NCBI RefSeq assembly: GCF_901709675.1
Contig: NC_051099.1
Span: 8,868,001-8,932,000, forward strand
DNA from: Syngnathus acus
Lineage: Eukaryota > Chordata > Actinopteri > Syngnathiformes > Syngnathidae
Reading direction: 5' to 3'
Length of the DNA: 64,000 nucleotides
Position 1 is the first letter of the stretch; each line of letters begins with the position of its first letter. The translations under genes were made by a program, and so were the position numbers. Below are positions 1 to 12,200 of the stretch, piece by piece. The notes beneath the pieces were generated by a model that did no database searches, had not been told where the DNA came from, and saw only the letters and a program-made list of their open reading frames with translations.

Positions 1-1105
1 AAAATGTGGTGAATTCTCTTCAATGTTCTGCTGGTCTCCAAGATCAAACGGTGGATAGGTTGCTGGCTCAGGGAAGGAAAACCTCAGTGACACACGGCTG
101 ATTGGGGAAAGATTTTATTCAACCGATATAAGAATTGAAGTGTCTCTCGCTAGCCAAAAAAAGAAGTCCCCCTGTCTTCTCCCGCCTTGGGTCTTATGAA
201 CCCTGTCAATCGTGCACTTATCTGATGTAAGTGACCAGCTCTCCGTTTAAAGGGTAAAATTCTGTACTTTAGCCCCTCTGCAGTAACGCAGCCTGTAGGG
301 GAGACGAGAATTGATTTAAGCCGGTACGGAAAGAAGATTCGTTCCGAGTCTAACCGCTGTTCATGTAACTAATCTATTGTTAGATTAATTCCGTCATTTC
401 CGGACTCCAGTCCCGCTGAAATCAAAGAAACCCGAGGGTTGAGTAACTACTTTGTCGAGACCCAGGATCTCCTCGATCGCGGCCGTTTCAGCGGCTCTCC
501 TTTCCTATTAAGATTGTTGCTTTTGTTATCCGCTCGGAATAGTTTAGCTGTCTTTGTTAAGACCGCGGGAACTCGTTTATTTTCACTAGCGTACACTCAC
601 ACTAGCTGAGCTTAAGTTAACGGTTTCGAACCAGATTCTGACACTCCCTGATGTCAAGGATTAAAGCTGTCTTCATTTAAAAAAGAACTGAACGGTTTAA
701 AGTATGACTATGATAGAGAAACAAAAGAGATTTAAAGCATAAAAGATCAAAATAATCATTAATCGAAATTAAATGATTATAAAGTAGAAATTTAATGAAT
801 AAGCAAGAAAGAGAATTACAAGTTTCAATTGTTCGAACAACTAACAATAATTTCCACTCACCATTCTCAATAGAGCAAAAATTATTCAGTCTCAAAGTTC
901 TCTCGATTGAAAACTCCAAAATATAGTAATAAAGGGTAAGAGGCTAGAGGTCTAAAATGCTGTTTGGTGGAAAAGTCGAGTGATCAGTTCTCCTTGTTCC
1001 AAAATCCGAATTCTGTTTAAAAGAACAGGCTGGCCTAAAGAATGGAGATGACGACGCCCTAAAAATGGCTCCTCTCTCCTGCACCGAGGTCTGCATCTCC
1101 TAGCC
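1..1105. other. Gene-free flank, probably repeat-derived
   Basis: I see no exon or protein family here. The DNA immediately left of the hAT element ends with the same 8 bases that resume after it at 2432, so this stretch and 2440 onward were contiguous before that insertion. A pyrimidine-rich, unusually CpG-containing section around 420-620 could be an old LTR, but I find no paired terminal repeat or polyprotein to support that. Confidence 0.4.
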
Positions 1106-2431
1106 CAGGGGTGGGCAAACCTTTTGACTCGCGGGCCGAACTGGGTTCTAAATTTGGACCAGAGGGCTGAACCAGGAGCAGATGGACGTAGTGTTTGTGT
1201 GAAGTAATATAAGCGACCTGTAAAGGTCATTGCATAAAAGATTTTGGCCTTTAGTAGGTAGTAAAGCATGGATATTCCAAACAAGTTTTTTGAAAACAAA
1301 TGCATTTATTAACAGCATTAAAAAAATAATAATAATAATTCACTAAAAAACTGCTATCAGTGATTCTCATAAAATACGACACTGTTATTATGAATAACAG
1401 TCTCCATCACTTCAGTGCCTGCAGGTCAGATTAATGAAAGATTTTTATCTTATGAGATCACATCAAACGGCAAACATTCTGACCAAATATATCATCTTGA
1501 AGAATCGGTGAAAGCATACATCCAAATAAAGTAATCAAAACGGCAACACGGTGAGGGGTATCTGAACATCAGAGCAGAGTTTTAACTCACAAACACCTGG
1601 TAACAGAGGTGAGGAAACGGGAAACACTTCCTTAAAGTAAGCCTTAAGAACTTTACAGGTTAAAATTAGTCGCAAACAGGTGGTGCATCAATGTCCTTGA
1701 GCATCCTGCATTGTTTGAAAATGAGAATGGTCGCTAGTTTCAATCCCTGCTATGTGTACAAATCATATTCAAAATGCATTTTTTTACAACAAACTTGAGA
1801 GCCTCCCCTTCATTTTCAGTGGGAACAGTGTTGTTGGTCTCCCTTTTTTGCTAGTGCGTCATAGTCTGGAGTCAAATTTGTTGTGGCAATTCTTAGGAGA
1901 GATCCGAGGTGTTGGTCCGTTTACCTCGATCTGTGACGGGTTGATGTTGATGTGGCTGAACGTCACGTCGCGTACGTCGAGCCAAATTGGCCACTCTTTT
2001 TTAAACACTCGGCACTGTGTCCACCTTGCTTTTCCTTGGGCGACTCATTTTAATAGAAGGATTCCAGGGGAAGGTTTGTGGGTGGCTTTAGCGTAAAACT
2101 GTATCTGAAAGCTCAGCGCGCGAATTACAAGAATGCTGTCGTCACAGCCCACGCTCTAAATTCGGGACTGATACAAATAGAGGGCGAGTGCGCCATGTCC
2201 GTACTACTGAGTACGTACACGCACTTGCGAGTGTGCACCGAGCTTTCTGACACGGCTTCCGGTAGTAAATGCGCAGGCGAGCGGTTCCCCATCTACTGGG
2301 GAAACGCAGTCATTGCATGCAAAATGACCCAAAAAAATGTTTAATAATACAATTTATTCAGGGTTGGCGGGCCGGATTAAACGCTCCCGTGGGCCGGATG
2401 TGGCCCGCGGGCCGTAGTTTGCCCACCCCTG
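1106..2431. mobile_element. Non-autonomous hAT element, 1.3 kb, with 8-bp target duplication
   Basis: The ends are inverted: CAGGGGTGGGCAAAC at 1106 and GTTTGCCCACCCCTG ending at 2431, followed inward by GC-rich GCGGGCCG-type subterminal sequence on both sides. The flanks are a perfect 8-bp direct repeat, TCCTAGCC, at 1098-1105 and 2432-2439. An 8-bp duplication and CAGGGG/CCCCTG ends are diagnostic of the hAT superfamily. The interior has only short ORFs without transposase motifs, so the element could move only with transposase supplied elsewhere. Confidence 0.92.
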
Positions 2432-2953
2432 TCCTAGCCTGTCTTTGAGCTTAAAATTTGACTAAGTCCAATTTGATGATAGTATAAATTCATTTTAACG
2501 GACCTCGGGTTAATCTCATAAAGAATAAAATTTATCTTTGTCTAATCGGCGTTCTCGACCCACGGCAGTAGCCGCAGGGGCATACCCCTGACGGGGAGAG
2601 CCCACTGGGCGAGAGAGAGCGATGCTCTTTGTTCGAACGAACTTTTTATACCAGTCCAGTTCGTGGGCCTGCTTGGTCACGTACCAGTTTTTTTCCATGA
2701 CGTCCTACATTGGCTTCAGATGACCCAAATGCTTCCAGAATAGACTGCACCTGCATCTCAGCCGGTCTCAACCGGATTCAACCAGATGAGGTGACCATGT
2801 TCTCACGGAAGTAACAATTTTATCAGGGATGCTTCATCCTGTTTCCCACTCCCAAATCTTGTCAACTGTCCATCAACGTGACATTTGCAAATGTTTTTTC
2901 TCTGACTTGTGTTCCGTCAAACAGCATTTTGTTTAGGCTTCAACTGGATGAAC

Positions 2954-3540
2954 GTGACCGAGGTCACGCTCATATGTGGGACCGCAGTCTTCCACCACTT
3001 AGTATCACCATTAACCCTTTCCGCCTCCTTGTCTTCGCTCACATTCATACATTCATGTGTAAATGGAACATCCATATTACATACATGTTTGATACTGATC
3101 AAACATTGTGACAATAATAACACATACTTTCACAATAGTCAATTTAACACATAATCATAACTATGATCGTGGATTCTCTTAGTTAGCAGGTTAAAATACT
3201 CAAGCATCTTCAAAACGTATTTTGACAAGCTGGTGACCTCTAGGTCAAGCTCAAGCGTGGGATTGCAGTCTTCCACCCACGGTATCACTGTCAGCCCCTT
3301 GTCCTTACTCAACTCTTAATACATTCATGTGTAAATGAAACATCAGTGCTATGATGCTGCTCAAGTTGCTACTAACTATACAATATTGCAAAATAAAATA
3401 CAATAAAGTATATTGCAGCTTACTCTAACTGTGATTAACATGTCTCATTCTCATTACCTAACGATGAGCATGGGCTTCCCTAGTTAGCAAATTAAAATAT
3501 TCAAGCAGTTTCAAAGTATATTATAGCAAAACAAAATACT
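2954..3540. repeat. Imperfect tandem duplication, about 280-300 bp per copy
   Basis: Two diverged direct copies: the motif around GCAGTCTTCCA at about 2990 recurs near 3268; CATTCATGTGTAAATG recurs about 265 bp later; and TAGTTAGCARRTTAAAATA occurs at 3180 and 3481. Period is therefore about 280-300 bp with indels. No coding potential is seen. The surrounding 2440-3800 holds no recognisable gene. Confidence 0.7.
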
Positions 3541-3819
3541 AATATAACATAATCCAAATTTGTGTGTTGCTGTGCTTCAGAACAAGTCTTCCTCTGACTT
3601 TTTAAACTATTAATTTACTGTTAGGTCAATCTGACTTTGGCACCATCTCCCAACTCCCCTTTACCAATTTTAACAATAGTTGATTTTGAAGAACTAACTT
3701 TTAAGTAACCCCTACTCAGGCCCCCTTCTTCAGGTCTTCCATGTCAAGCTTTGAAATTTGGAATTTCATCTTAGCCAATTCGTCTGGGCCAAATCCAATA
3801 CACACTCACACACCATCTT

Positions 3820-3905
3820 TTACCATCCTATCCACCATGTAACTCGACAACCCACAACCTTCCAGTCTCAGGGCGGACACTCTACCACTAGGCCACTGCG
3901 CAGCA
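3820..3905 (-). mobile_element. tRNA-derived SINE head fragment
   Basis: Read on the minus strand, 3875-3895 gives a clear RNA polymerase III A box (TGGCCTAGTGGTAGAGTGTCC, split here: TGGCCTAGTGG then TAGAGTGTCC), followed about 35 nt later by GGTTGTCGAGTT, a B box broken by two extra bases. This head (GGCCTAGTGG...GTCCGCCCTGAGA) is characteristic of fish tRNA-derived SINEs. The body and tail are not clearly preserved. Confidence 0.65.
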
Positions 3906-3982
3906 TGGAGTTTCTTGTGCGCAAAGACTGCGCGACCAGTGCGCAATTGCGCATCTTAGAGGGAACACTGGTTCTGACTACC

Positions 3983-4026
<44 letters not shown>
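3983..4026. repeat. (CTA)n microsatellite
   Basis: About 14 uninterrupted CTA units. Confidence 0.97.
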
Positions 4027-4027
<1 letters not shown>

Positions 4028-4219
4028 ATGAAATACACTCATGTAAAAAAAAAAATCTAATCTAAACAAGAACAATCCGAAATGGGCAAGGGGCCACGTC
4101 ACTGTATTGCCCAGCTACATTTTAGCGATAGGTCTTGCAAGTTCCACCAGAATCTTTCCACTGTTGGAAAAATACATCTTTTGTAGGGCAGAAAGAATTT
4201 CCATTTAATAAGCACGCAT

Positions 4220-4252
4220 GCACGCACGCAAATACACACGCGCACACACACT

Positions 4253-4291
<39 letters not shown>

Positions 4292-4455
4292 GCACACTAA
4301 TCCTTGACGACAGAGTCATTAAGAAATACAATCAATCCATTTGTGGAGAATTTTTCCTTCTCTGCATGCCCCATTCATTGCTTCCAAAAAGCCATTTGTG
4401 TCGTAATTAAAGTATGGCGCTCAGTGTGCGTGCGTGTGTGTGTGATTCTTGTGAA

Positions 4456-4491
<36 letters not shown>
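4220..4491. repeat. Opposed (CA)n and (GT)n microsatellites
   Basis: A (CA)n tract at 4241-4288 is followed about 170 bp later by a (GT)n tract at 4457-4491. The two tracts are complementary and could pair with each other. Confidence 0.95.
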
Positions 4492-4494
<3 letters not shown>

Positions 4495-4499
4495 CTGTG

Positions 4500-7062
4500 T
4501 GTTTTTTGTGGCAAAGACGCACACAATTACAGCAACACGCTCCGTCGATACCAGCAACATTTAGCTTACCGCTGCGCCCCAGCTCCAACGATCGCGATAA
4601 TCTGAGGTAACTCACGCGAGACTTTAGGCGCGGTGACGTAACTGTCCAACATGTTAACCTCAACATAGGAACCTTTCTAACAGGTGCTTTCAGGTTGCTG
4701 CAAGTCTCGACAAGGCGCGTGGCTACATGCAAATGCGCGCCTGCCAGCAACCAGCCCGGCAGTTAGCAGGCTGACCACACGCACCTGCCTTGCCTCAAAT
4801 TCGATTTATGATCAACTCCACAGTACTGTATGCATCTTCATTTACACACTCACTAAAGGATTAAAGTACAAATTCTAAAGTAGGTAATTTCGGAAATTAA
4901 TTGAAAGTCAAATGTGCGTGCCCCCTAAACAATGTAGTGATGTGATCTTGGCATGACAGCTTGATTGACAAATTCGTTTTTTCAAAGGTGCTGCCAGTAG
5001 CAAGTCAATTGGCTCCAAAGGTTCTAACTGCGATACAAAATTATATTGTGCTGCTATAGCATAATGATCACCGTTCTTTTCCTTTTAATGGACCGAACCA
5101 ACCGTATTGACTGTTCTGAAGTTAGTATGCATCTGGCCTTATGCAAATGAAGTTGCCAGCTTTTTCTAAGCCATACAACCAAATTTGTGACAGGGAATCT
5201 TGAGAACTCGGAAGCCCAATGCAATGCAAATCGATGCAAACCGGAAGGACGCGAACATCTAGCATGCTAGCAATCTGCTTGGATTATTTGGGGAATATCC
5301 CACAGCTCGTTGGGGAAGCACTAAAAGTCTATCGACGGCTCACTTGCTATGCTAAGCTTAGCAACTAGCACGGCGATGACACGCAGCGCCGTAAGAATTT
5401 TCTGTTGTGCCTTGTAGTTGTTGAATGATGAAAATTGATGAAATTCTAGCTAACTTGCTAACTAGAGTTGCGACCTAGGTCTGACAAAAATCCTGTACAT
5501 TTTGACCATCGAATTGACCTATTCGTTTGTAAGCAATGGCACCCTTTGCACGTCTAACCCAAGATAAAAATCACCTTTCTACGCTGCAATTGTATAGCTC
5601 TAATTAGTCAAGATTGCACTTACTAGTTATTTGTTTAGTTAATTGCTTTATTTAATAGCAGGCCTTTATTTTAGTTCATTTTCAACAGTTTTTTGTTGTG
5701 GACACCTGGGGGCAGTATTGGGGGGGGAAATAGGGAATAAATAATTATGTTCTGTTTATTTATGTGGAATAAAAACAAGTAATTCACAGTCTGTAGGAAT
5801 AACCAAATGTAGCAATGTAAAGTGTAATGTCAAACAGCTTGCCTGATTTCTTAGTGTGTGGTGGGTGCTTTGCTTGTGCTTGCCTGCGCCACTGCTGCTT
5901 GCTCAAACACTAACGTGACGACAAATGTCGTTGCTTTCAAAAGCTGGCGAGAGGCTAAATAGTGTTTGTGCCGTAAAGCGCTAAAGTGAACTGCTCTAAA
6001 GTGAAATCCGCTAATGCGGTGGACCTCGGGGGTTCCTCTGAGGCATTTGCGGGCCCTAAACAGACGGCACACTCCTGCCTCTTGTGTTGTAAACGCTCGC
6101 CGTCTCTCGGGCTCATTGATTGGCTGATGCTATCAGCCCGTCTGCGTGCGCCGCATATTTATGCACGCGTCCACATCAATGGACGACGGCGTGATGCCTA
6201 AACACATGCCGAGGCCTGTGTGTGTGCGATGTGGATTCCAGGAGCACTGTCAGGACCCGCCAAATAGGGCGCTGTCACCACGGCGACATGCGAGTGCTGT
6301 CACGGAAGTCTTGTGAAGCACTTTGATGGCGTTCGAAAGGCGTTTCTGACTTTTTAGCTTGATTTCCAAGTTTCAAGTTTGATTGACTCTTGAATGTATT
6401 TCACTATTGTCCTCAATGAGCGCGTTTGATCCGCTTATGTTGAGTGTCGTGGGGAACCGGAGCCTTCCCGCTTTGCTCAATATCACTGCAAAGTCCTCGT
6501 CATTCTTCATGAAAATGTAGCAAAGGAATGAAACGCTGAGGGTTCCGGTTGAAATCTTTATTTCCAAACTTTTCCACAATTCCAATCCAAATATATGTCA
6601 AACTAAAAATCGGATCACAGAGGCGAGTCTCAGCCTCTGACGGTGTTGTTGTTCAATTCCCACTCAGTGACAGAGTGAAAGTCATTTTACTTGGATACAA
6701 GCAAAATTTCCAAATTTGAAAAAAACGGATACCATACGCCAAATAGCATCATTGACCAGGTGACTTTTAACGAATGAAAAATACCAATGTGTTTTCTTTT
6801 CTTTGTTTTCCCCCCCATTCAAGTGTAGCCTTTGTCAGATTATCTGTTTCATACGAAACTTTGCTACATTTTGCTGATGCATGTAAGTGTTGCAATTTTT
6901 GCTCTGGACGCTGTAATCCCAAGAACTCGAAAACACACAATTTGATGTACTTGCTTTAATTCCAACGTTGAACCCAACTTTGAACTTATAAAATATCAAT
7001 AACACCGATAATAAATAGCGTCATTCACACTGTGACGGACATTTCAAAGCGTCAAGTGGACG
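4500..7062. other. Intergenic, no gene recognised
   Basis: Only short ORFs without family resemblance occur on either strand. The region lies downstream of the minus-strand forkhead gene and would contain its 3' UTR and any downstream enhancers, which cannot be identified by eye. Confidence 0.5.
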
Positions 7063-8141
7063 TCAGAGTCCCTGGTGGAGAACCAGCGAGTCAAGGGGCA
7101 CATCATTCATGAGGTGGCCCAAGAGTTGAGACTGGACGAAGTCGAACTCCGCCGGCCGCTCCTCCTGGAACTCCAGCGGAGGCGTGCATGCGGTATCCGG
7201 GTCCGCGTACAGAGACGGGGAGAAGTGAGGAGGGGCAGACTGAGAACAAGGGACGAACATAGTGGAGGCATGACGAGAAGAAGAAGAGCTGCAGGTGTCC
7301 CACTGCGGCACCACGGGTCCTGGTGAGGAGACAAGCCCCTGAGGAGGAAGCAACGAGGGCTCATCCGGGATCCGCGTGGACTCGGGAGGCCGAGATGAGA
7401 TATGCTGGTCCGACGTGGCGGGAAACTCGGCGCCGGGACATTTGGGCCAAGAGGACGAGGACTTGCTTCGTTTCTTGGTGGAAGTCGCCGTGTCGGTTTT
7501 CCTCTTCCTCTTGCGGCAGAAGTTGCCATTTTCGAACATCTTATCGCAGTTTGGGTCCAGAGTCCAGAAGTTTCCTTTGCCTGTGGCAAGAAAGATGAAG
7601 GTTAGGAGTGGGTTCAACGGGCTCAGGATCTTGCTCAAAGACACTCTGGCATGGTCACGATATCTTTCTCAGGAAACTCACCCGGATTGTTGTCCTCCCG
7701 TGGAACCTTCCGGAAGCAGTCGTTGAGCGACAGGTTGTGCCGGATGGAGTTCTGCCAACCGGCCTTGTTTCGGCTGTAGAAGGGGAAGTGCGTGGACACG
7801 TAGCGGTAGATCTGGCTCAGTGTCAGCCGCTGCAAGGGCGCACTCTGAATGGCCATGGCGATGAGGGCCGAGTAGGAGTACGGCGGGCGGGCCAGACTTA
7901 GGATGTTTTCCACCGAGTACCAGGGCCCGCCGGCTAGGAAGGCATTCTGGAGGTCGTAGAAGTCAGCTCCGACATGAGGCCGCTCTTCTCTGGACTCGCG
8001 GCCAAGGTCCGGTCGGAGGCACGCTGCTGAGAAGCGGCTGGCCTCGGGCGGAGTACTGTAGAGGCTGAAGTCGTGGGAATCCAAAGCCAGAGGCTGGAGC
8101 TCCTGCTGGGGGAGATGGCAAAGAGGCACCAAGGATGTCAT
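7063..8141 (-). CDS. foxi1: Forkhead box class I transcription factor, probably Foxi1
   Basis: Two exons, 7682-8141 and 7063-7580, join in phase 1 to give about 325 residues. The forkhead DNA-binding domain starts near residue 82 ([16 protein letters not shown]), contains [16 protein letters not shown] (recognition helix) and ends after the intron with [15 protein letters not shown] and a basic RKRKRK nuclear-localisation run. An intron inside the forkhead at the PG/KGN position is typical of FoxI genes. The C-terminal part is Ser/Pro-rich, as in FoxI activation regions. FoxI factors act in the nucleus, specifying otic placode, ionocytes and pharyngeal tissue. The start at 8141 (MTSLVPLC) is chosen because a TATA box lies just upstream at 8194-8200. 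Assignment to foxi1 rather than foxi2/3 rests on the adjacent lcp2, as at human 5q35; class FoxI itself is near certain. Confidence 0.88.
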
Positions 8142-8193
8142 GACGATGGTGTTGAACACACACGACACCTGTCCGCAGGCTCTCAACATCTGC

Positions 8194-8233
8194 ACTTATA
8201 CTTTGAGGTACCGCCCACATGGAAGCTGATTGG
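8194..8233 (-). promoter_or_regulatory. foxi1 core promoter: CCAAT, GC box, TATA
   Basis: On the minus strand, in order: CCAAT (8229-8233), GGGCGG (8211-8216) and TATAAGT (8194-8200), about 55 bp ahead of the chosen ATG. Order and spacing fit a focused Pol II promoter and argue against any start further upstream. Confidence 0.65.
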
Positions 8234-8239
8234 CTGCGA

Positions 8240-9224
8240 CTACACACGCACACACACACGCATACACACACGCAGTGGCTGTTGGCGGCTTGAATTCCTG
8301 CCCTGGGGCAGATGACAATGACTGATTGAATCTCTTTTTACGATTTCAGTCGTTACTCATCTGCTTAACATCACATTAGGTTTGTTTAAATGCCATTAAT
8401 ATATCATTAAATGAAGATTTAATGTTTTCAATTAGTCACAAAAATGTGACAAAGCCACTAAGTACTTTAACTTCTTACTTTTTGGTAATTCACGTATTTT
8501 TTGCTGTCTAGTGTTCTGCTCACCATGTGACTCACGCACGCACAAACTCACTCCTACTTTTAATGTGTTTTTTGTGTGCGTGTGCAAATCCTTGATTTCT
8601 ATCAAATTGCGCATGCTGATCGTGATGCGAGAGCAACATTTTGATGCGGGAGCGAGCGCTGACTGTAACCTCGCAGACAAAAGGGACGCGCAGCTTTCTT
8701 ATCACACCTGCGACACCGGTGGGACATTTTTTTTTTGTCTCGGGGATCCCTAAGCCCCAATGACGCGCATCTGCGCGTCAGTTGGCGACTGCATCCATTC
8801 CACACCCGACGCAGACAAAACAAGACAGGCTGAGCTGTAACTGATGACTGGGACTATGTATGCGGGTCCGGGCGCTGTTCTGTCATGTGAAGTCAAATTG
8901 TCTTTCCCTACTCAAATGCATGGCATTACCTTTACTTTCATCCCCCCACCCCCCCCCCCCCCCATAGAAAAAACAAAAATTGTTGTCATGTCTATTTTAA
9001 TGAGGAATTATAGCACTCTATAATATTGTTGGCTGTTTTCTATCAAATGTATCGTAGTACAGAAATAAAATAGAATTTTATGGCGCATTTTTCTTCAATC
9101 GACGAGCTGTTGTGTTGCTGCCCGTTTTGACTTCCTGTACATGGTCGCGTGTACACTACAAACAGTCTCAGCTCCTTGTAGAGGATCAAGAATATATTCT
9201 TGTGAGTGCTGTTATGGTGGGGTC
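8240..9224. other. Intergenic between foxi1 promoter and lcp2 3' end
   Basis: Holds a short (CA)n tract near 8244-8273 and a run of about 20 C at 8941-8963. AATAAA is present on the minus strand at about 9063-9068, some 160 bp beyond the lcp2 stop, and is a plausible lcp2 polyadenylation signal. No other gene is seen. Confidence 0.6.
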
Positions 9225-12200
9225 TCAGTGCGTTCCGGTCATGGAAATGCCTGCGGGTTCTGACAGCAGACACTGGTTCTGCTGGCTCGAGCACCGTTTC
9301 TTGGCGTCAATGAGGAGCAGATGACACCGGGAGTGATAGTTGATGATGTCACAGACGGAGGGGAAGGACTACACACGCACACACACACACATACACACAC
9401 AGGCGTCACTTCGAGTCACGATTCACAAAGTATGAAAATTGCGTGAAATTGGCTTCACCTCCTGGGCCTTGAGTCCAGTTCCGAGCTGGAATTGATTGTC
9501 CTCGTGGCGGATCTGTATATTGAACACTTTGTTGTGGTGAAGCACCATGAGTGTGTATGGCTGGTTGCTCTTCTGGTGTGAGCTGTCCCGCACGAGGTAC
9601 GCTCCGTCCTGCGTGCACGTGCACATGCAAGCAAGTGCACGTGAGTCTCGGTTGGCTCGAGAAATCTTTTTTGTCTTCAATATTATTTGGCTTAAGTATG
9701 TCTAACGTGGGCGTGCGTTACCTTGCCGACTTGCTTCAAATAGCCTTCAGCTTGACTCCTGGTCACTTTACCAACATACCAGCAAGGGTCCATTCCCTAT
9801 GCGTACATGCACAGAGTTGATTTGTTTCTTGTGATTGAACTATTGCCATGACCAAAACGTTCCTGATATAGATGATTGTGTAATCTGAACCGTTACCTGT
9901 TTAGCTTTTTGCGGTGGAGCATGAAAGCGCTCTGAGGCAACAAAGTTGCTCCTGTTATCTGCATGGGCCACGCGCACACATTCAGCCAAAGATTAATCAG
10001 TCAACGCAATCTTTACTTATGCGGAAAAGATTAATTGCGCGTGATAAAATGTCACCCTAGGGAATGGTGCCCTCTAGTTGTCGTCTCAGCAAACGCGCAA
10101 AAAAGTGAAATGCCATTTTCTTGAATAAATATCTTATTACGTCACAGTGTTTTCTTACCTGGATGAACATTATGAGAGACTAAGCCAACAGAAGTGACAC
10201 CAAAAGGCAAACTGTAAGATGACAAAAACGAAAAGGCACTTTGTTTAACATCAAACCAAGGCAAGTGTGCCCTGAACACCGCTGCATCCCGCTCGTATGA
10301 CGGTGTGCAGAATTGTGCAATCCCATGAGTTTACATCTTTGTTTCAAAACTTAAACGAGTTCATTGGGTCTCGAGAAGCCCAGTGTTTGAAAAGGGTTGT
10401 GTCGACTTTTCATAGAAGTGACTTTCTACCTGTCTCCAAGGCGGCCAGGAGGTGCCGGCCGGGGCGCCAGATTTTTATGGAGGGGAAATGTGTTGCGTTT
10501 AGCCACTGAAAAGAAGAGAATGCTTTTAGTCTCGTCATCATGCTCATAAAGCCCCAATCTTGATCGGATAGACGGAAGGTTTCTCACCATCACCGTGTGC
10601 TTGCTACAAGGACAACAGAAGACAAAAGAATGCTCACAATGCACCCGATTGTGTTACCTTGTCAAAACCGCACTTACCTCTCTCGTTCCGTCCAACCTGT
10701 AACACCCAAAAAATGCTATTGTCATTTGACAGTGGACTCTTTTGGGCAGAGCAGAAGGCGGTCAGGCCACCTGCTGGGAGGAGGAGGCCCAACGGAGGAG
10801 TCATCGCTCCTGCTGACGGAGGCCGAGCCAAATGGGAGAGCTTTGGACCTGGCGGGGGTATCCGGGACGTCCGCCTGAGGCCTGAAGACAAGCACGCTCG
10901 TCAACACAAAGTCACCAAGTAAGCCGCCACCAGGTGAGCCGCCCGTCAGACGTTTCCAACCAACGACTCAACTCGCCAGCCGCACCGTCACATCTGAACT
11001 TGCTGTTTTCAGGTGTCTGTTACCTTTGGGAGTGGAGTGGCAGCTGTAACATACACATAGAGATTTTAAGAAAGGACCACAAAAGCGTCAACTGCTGCAA
11101 ATAAAATTGTCCCCATGTCCAAACTGTCGGTTTCATCTAGGCTGCGACATTCGTCGCTTATTTCGCTTGTGTGTCACACGCACCCTCTTCTCTTCTGCGT
11201 TGGGACCTAGAGACAAATGGGGAGCTTTACTATTTGAAAGTTGTCTTCAAGAGCTTGTTGTTTCCCAATACCTCTGAAGGGAGACGAGTTTCGGCCCGGT
11301 TTGTTGCTGCGGAAGATCTGTGGTGGCCCTGCGAGCGCTAGACACAGAGCACGGATTTGTGAGATTGGAAGGGATGCCGCTCACCGTTGTGGTCACTCAC
11401 ATTTTCCAGGCGGCGGCGGCAGCGGCACCGCTTGTCCGGCACACCGCGGCAAGTGATCTCGGCCCAACGACAGCTCTCCCGGCTGCAGAATTGAAATTGC
11501 TTTTATGACACGGTAGCCACCACTGGGATGCTAACTGCTAAATTCTCCCAAGGCTGAAAGCGACTGCTGAGTTTTTGAGACGTCTCACCGAGCGGGGCGA
11601 CGGAGGTGGACGCGAAGAGACCGGCAGACCCAGACCGACTGCTGGCAGCGGACCCCTGGAGGACATCTGTTTATCTGAAGGGAGGGAGGTGAGCTAACAC
11701 AAATAACACATTCGTCCGAGCCACCCTAACACGCAGCTCAAAAATGTTCCTCTGAACCATTGTTTCAATGATTTTGGGGCCAAACCAGTGACGGGCGTCC
11801 TACCGATGTACTGGCCTTCTGCGAGGGGAGCGAAGGTCCTGCAAGCGGGCTCCTCCCGGGGTTCCGCGGGAGGAGGTTCATAATTGCCGGCCGCGTCATC
11901 GCTCGCTGCATCCTCATCGCTGCCGTTTGGATACTCGTACTCGGCGTCTTCATCATCCTGAAGGCGCATTTGGAGCCGCGTACATACGTTCAAATATGTT
12001 TTGAGTGGACTCGCCGTCCATTTTTCAGGCAACTGAGTATCGGACTCACAAACTCATCATCGTCCCAGCCCTCAACATCGGGAGCTGTTGGAAAACAAGT
12101 GGCAGGACTTTAAAACTCGAGATGAGGAAATTCAGCAAACAGTTAAAATGTCATTCATTTTAGAAAACACACACACACACCGGCAAGATTCTAACTGGTG

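Noticed and set aside
1-1105. Possible endogenous LTR at the left edge
   Set aside because: No second LTR, primer-binding site or polyprotein in the window; kept only as unassigned repeat-like DNA.
1752-2344. Two frames inside the hAT element at 1106-2431
   Set aside because: No BED finger, RNase-H-like catalytic residues or hAT dimerisation motif; short and unsupported.
4135-4605. Several His/Thr or Cys/Val repeat frames
   Set aside because: Translations of (CA)n and (GT)n microsatellites.
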